Positions 62,502 through 64,000 of a stretch of 64,000 nt of DNA are shown in pieces; the first letter of the stretch is position 1, and the number at the start of each line of letters is the position of its first letter. Where the stretch lies: contig NZ_LT906436.1 of assembly GCF_900187225.1 (NCBI RefSeq), positions 744,001 to 808,000 on the forward strand, in the 5' to 3' direction. The notes under the pieces are model-generated. The model had not been told where the DNA came from, ran no database searches, and saw nothing but the letters and a program-made list of their open reading frames with translations. The position numbers were made by a program, and so were the translations under genes. This DNA is from Listeria monocytogenes (lineage in GTDB: Bacteria > Bacillota > Bacilli > Lactobacillales > Listeriaceae).

Positions 62502-63960
62502 ATTTTTGATCAAATTTGCAGTCTTCCAGTGGAATAACTTTAGTTTTATTTGTAAATTTAAAAGATAGCCAAAAAACTAGGAAAATGGGAAGACCGATAT
62601 ACGAAATGCCGATTTTTTGCCACCAAGCCGGATTCGTAAATTCTGGTTTTAAAAATGCCGCGTAATCTTGACCGACAATGACTAAAATACATAAAACAAG
62701 TGCTAAAATAGGTCCGAATGGGAAAAATTTCGCTTTATATTTTAGTTCACTTAAGTCATGCCCTTGTTTGATAAATGCTTTTCGGAAACGGTAATGACTG
62801 ATAGCGATGCCGACCCAAGCGATAAATCCAGTTAAACCAGAGGCAGAAAGTAACCACGTATAAATTACTGTGCCATTTTCTGTTAGCGTTGTAATGAATG
62901 TCATGGCACCAACAATCGTCGTAACGATTAATGCTGCCATCGGAATACCACGACGGTTTACTTTTCCCAAGAATTTAGGTGCTTTTTTATCGCGAGCCAT
63001 CGCCCAAAGCATCCTTGTGGAAGCGTAAAGACCTGAATTACCAGCAGATAGAACAGAAGTCAGGATAACCGCATTCATTACGGAAGCCGCAAATGCAAGA
63101 CCAGCTTTTTCAAACACGAGTGTAAATGGACTAATTGCCACATCTGTTGCCTCGGCACTAAGTAAATTCGGGTTAGTATAAGGAATAATCATCCCAATAA
63201 TGAAAATCGCAAAAATATAAAATAACAAAATCCGCCAGAACACTTGCTTAATTGCTTTTGGCACACTGGTCTCTGGAGTGGCACTTTCACCAGCCGCAAT
63301 ACCAACCATTTCTGTACCTTGGAAAGAAAATCCAGCAATCAAGAAGGTACCTAAGATGGCAAAAAATCCACCTTTAAACGGAGCATCGCCAGCTGTAAAG
63401 TTAGAAAAGCCGATAACTTCGCCGCCAAGAATTCCGACAATAGTAAGCACGCCGACGATAAGGAAAATAATAACGGTGGCCACTTTAATAATCGAAAACC
63501 AATATTCTGATTCTCCGTAAGCTTTTACCGAAAGCGCATTTAAGCCAAAAATCAAAATTAAGAAAATCGCGCTCCATAGCCAAGCAGGAGTATTCGGTAG
63601 CCAAAATTGAACGATAATTGCAGCAGTGGAAATATCAACCGCAAGTGTAATGGCCCAGTTAAACCAATAATTCCAACCAAGTGCAAACCCGAAAGCTGGG
63701 TCAACAAATCGACTAGCATACGTACTAAATGAACCAGATACAGGCATGTAAGTAGCCATTTCGCCTAAACTTGTCATTAAAAAGTACACCATAATCCCGA
63801 TTGCAACATAAGCAACCAACGCGCCACCAGGTCCGGCAGTATGAATCGCATTACCACTTGCTAAAAATAATCCCGTCCCGATCGAACCACCAATGGCAAT
63901 CATGGACAAATGCCTTGTTTTTAAGTCACGACGAATCTCGCCATGTGTTTCTTTTTTCAC
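62500..63960 (-). CDS. lysP: LysP-type amino-acid (lysine) permease
   Basis: A 486-residue permease with 12 helices. The start TRHLSMIAIGGSIGTGLFLA, the GWNYWFNWAITLAVDISTAA segment and GFSFQGTEMVGIAAGE match LysP. It imports lysine by proton symport. It begins at GTG 63960 behind AAGGGAG. Only 40 bp of its leader are inside the window; in Listeria I recall a lysine riboswitch before this gene, which would lie beyond base 64000 and cannot be judged here. Confidence 0.88.
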   Translation of the reverse strand: MKKETHGEIRRDLKTRHLSMIAIGGSIGTGLFLASGNAIHTAGPGGALVAYVAIGIMVYFLMTSLGEMATYMPVSGSFSTYASRFVDPAFGFALGWNYWFNWAITLAVDISTAAIIVQFWLPNTPAWLWSAIFLILIFGLNALSVKAYGESEYWFSIIKVATVIIFLIVGVLTIVGILGGEVIGFSNFTAGDAPFKGGFFAILGTFLIAGFSFQGTEMVGIAAGESATPETSVPKAIKQVFWRILLFYIFAIFIIGMIIPYTNPNLLSAEATDVAISPFTLVFEKAGLAFAASVMNAVILTSVLSAGNSGLYASTRMLWAMARDKKAPKFLGKVNRRGIPMAALIVTTIVGAMTFITTLTENGTVIYTWLLSASGLTGFIAWVGIAISHYRFRKAFIKQGHDLSELKYKAKFFPFGPILALVLCILVIVGQDYAAFLKPEFTNPAWWQKIGISYIGLPIFLVFWLSFKFTNKTKVIPLEDCKFDQK

Positions 63961-64000
63961 TATAAATCTCCCTTTCTATTATCAGAGGAAGTGCGCAAAA

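Noticed and set aside
63961-64000. Lysine riboswitch before lysP
   Set aside because: Only 40 bp of leader are present, and no riboswitch core can be seen. It may lie beyond the window.

Overview
The window is a chromosomal segment of a low-GC Gram-positive bacterium. Gene content, order and sequence point to Listeria, most likely Listeria monocytogenes. From memory the order matches the stretch around lmo0732 to lmo0798 of strain EGD-e; no search was run. Supporting signs are an LPXTG surface protein with MucBP repeats, several Crp/Fnr-type regulators, an HflX-type antibiotic-resistance locus, a second lipoate ligase, the Mpo mannose-family PTS beside manR, and strong AGGAGG ribosome binding sites. 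There are no rRNA or tRNA genes, no CRISPR array, no insertion sequence and no phage.

Layout. 1-1832: end of an LPXTG surface protein and a small XRE regulator. 1990-8538: a LacI repressor divergent from an epimerase / RpiB / unknown enzyme / IIBCA PTS / 6-phospho-glycosidase operon, best read as rare-sugar (allose-type) use. 8552-13773: a Crp/Fnr regulator and a YtrA-type GntR regulator with two ABC systems. 13774-16122: a low-quality accessory patch with a 7-bp tandem repeat, gene remnants and a small XRE/membrane-protein trio. 16138-18552: alpha/beta hydrolase, Crp/Fnr regulator and SnoaL-like protein, with matching 14-bp palindromes before the hydrolase and the SnoaL gene. 18667-21338: SGNH esterase and an ABC exporter. 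21465-24556: a quinone-detoxification (mhq-like) operon. 24567-28073: hflX with an attenuator leader and upstream peptide, a phosphoesterase and lplA. 28227-34758: an alpha-1,6-mannan oligosaccharide uptake and breakdown operon and its regulator, which share an operator. 34918-42293: unlinked housekeeping and orphan genes (GntR regulator, quinone oxidoreductase, lipid kinase, ROK kinase, UPF0266 protein, small unknowns). 42451-48355: the mpo mannose-family PTS and its sigma-54 activator manR. 48548-55444: azoreductase, amino-acid permease with a leader terminator, and a 1475-residue radical-enzyme activase-like fusion. 55480-63960: PhzF, YbaK, a lipoprotein, a nitrilase-family amidase, DUF554, an NmrA-like protein, RarD, YceI, a MarR regulator and a LysP-type permease cut off from its 5' leader by the window edge.

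How the genes work together. Three carbohydrate systems each carry their own regulator and visible operator sites: the LacI cassette, the mannan cassette and the Mpo PTS. The Mpo promoter has an exact sigma-54 -24/-12 element, with repeated upstream motifs that recur before manR. Its IIA gene carries a one-base deletion here, which should remove part of the phospho-relay feeding the transporter and ManR. Stress and detoxification genes (mhq-like operon, azoreductase, hflX leader) form a second theme. The strongest unexplained signals are the mpoA frameshift, the permease leader terminator, the paired GTAACCANNGTTAC sites, the orphan 16-bp palindrome before the giant activase fusion, and the decayed patch at 13.9-16.1 kb.
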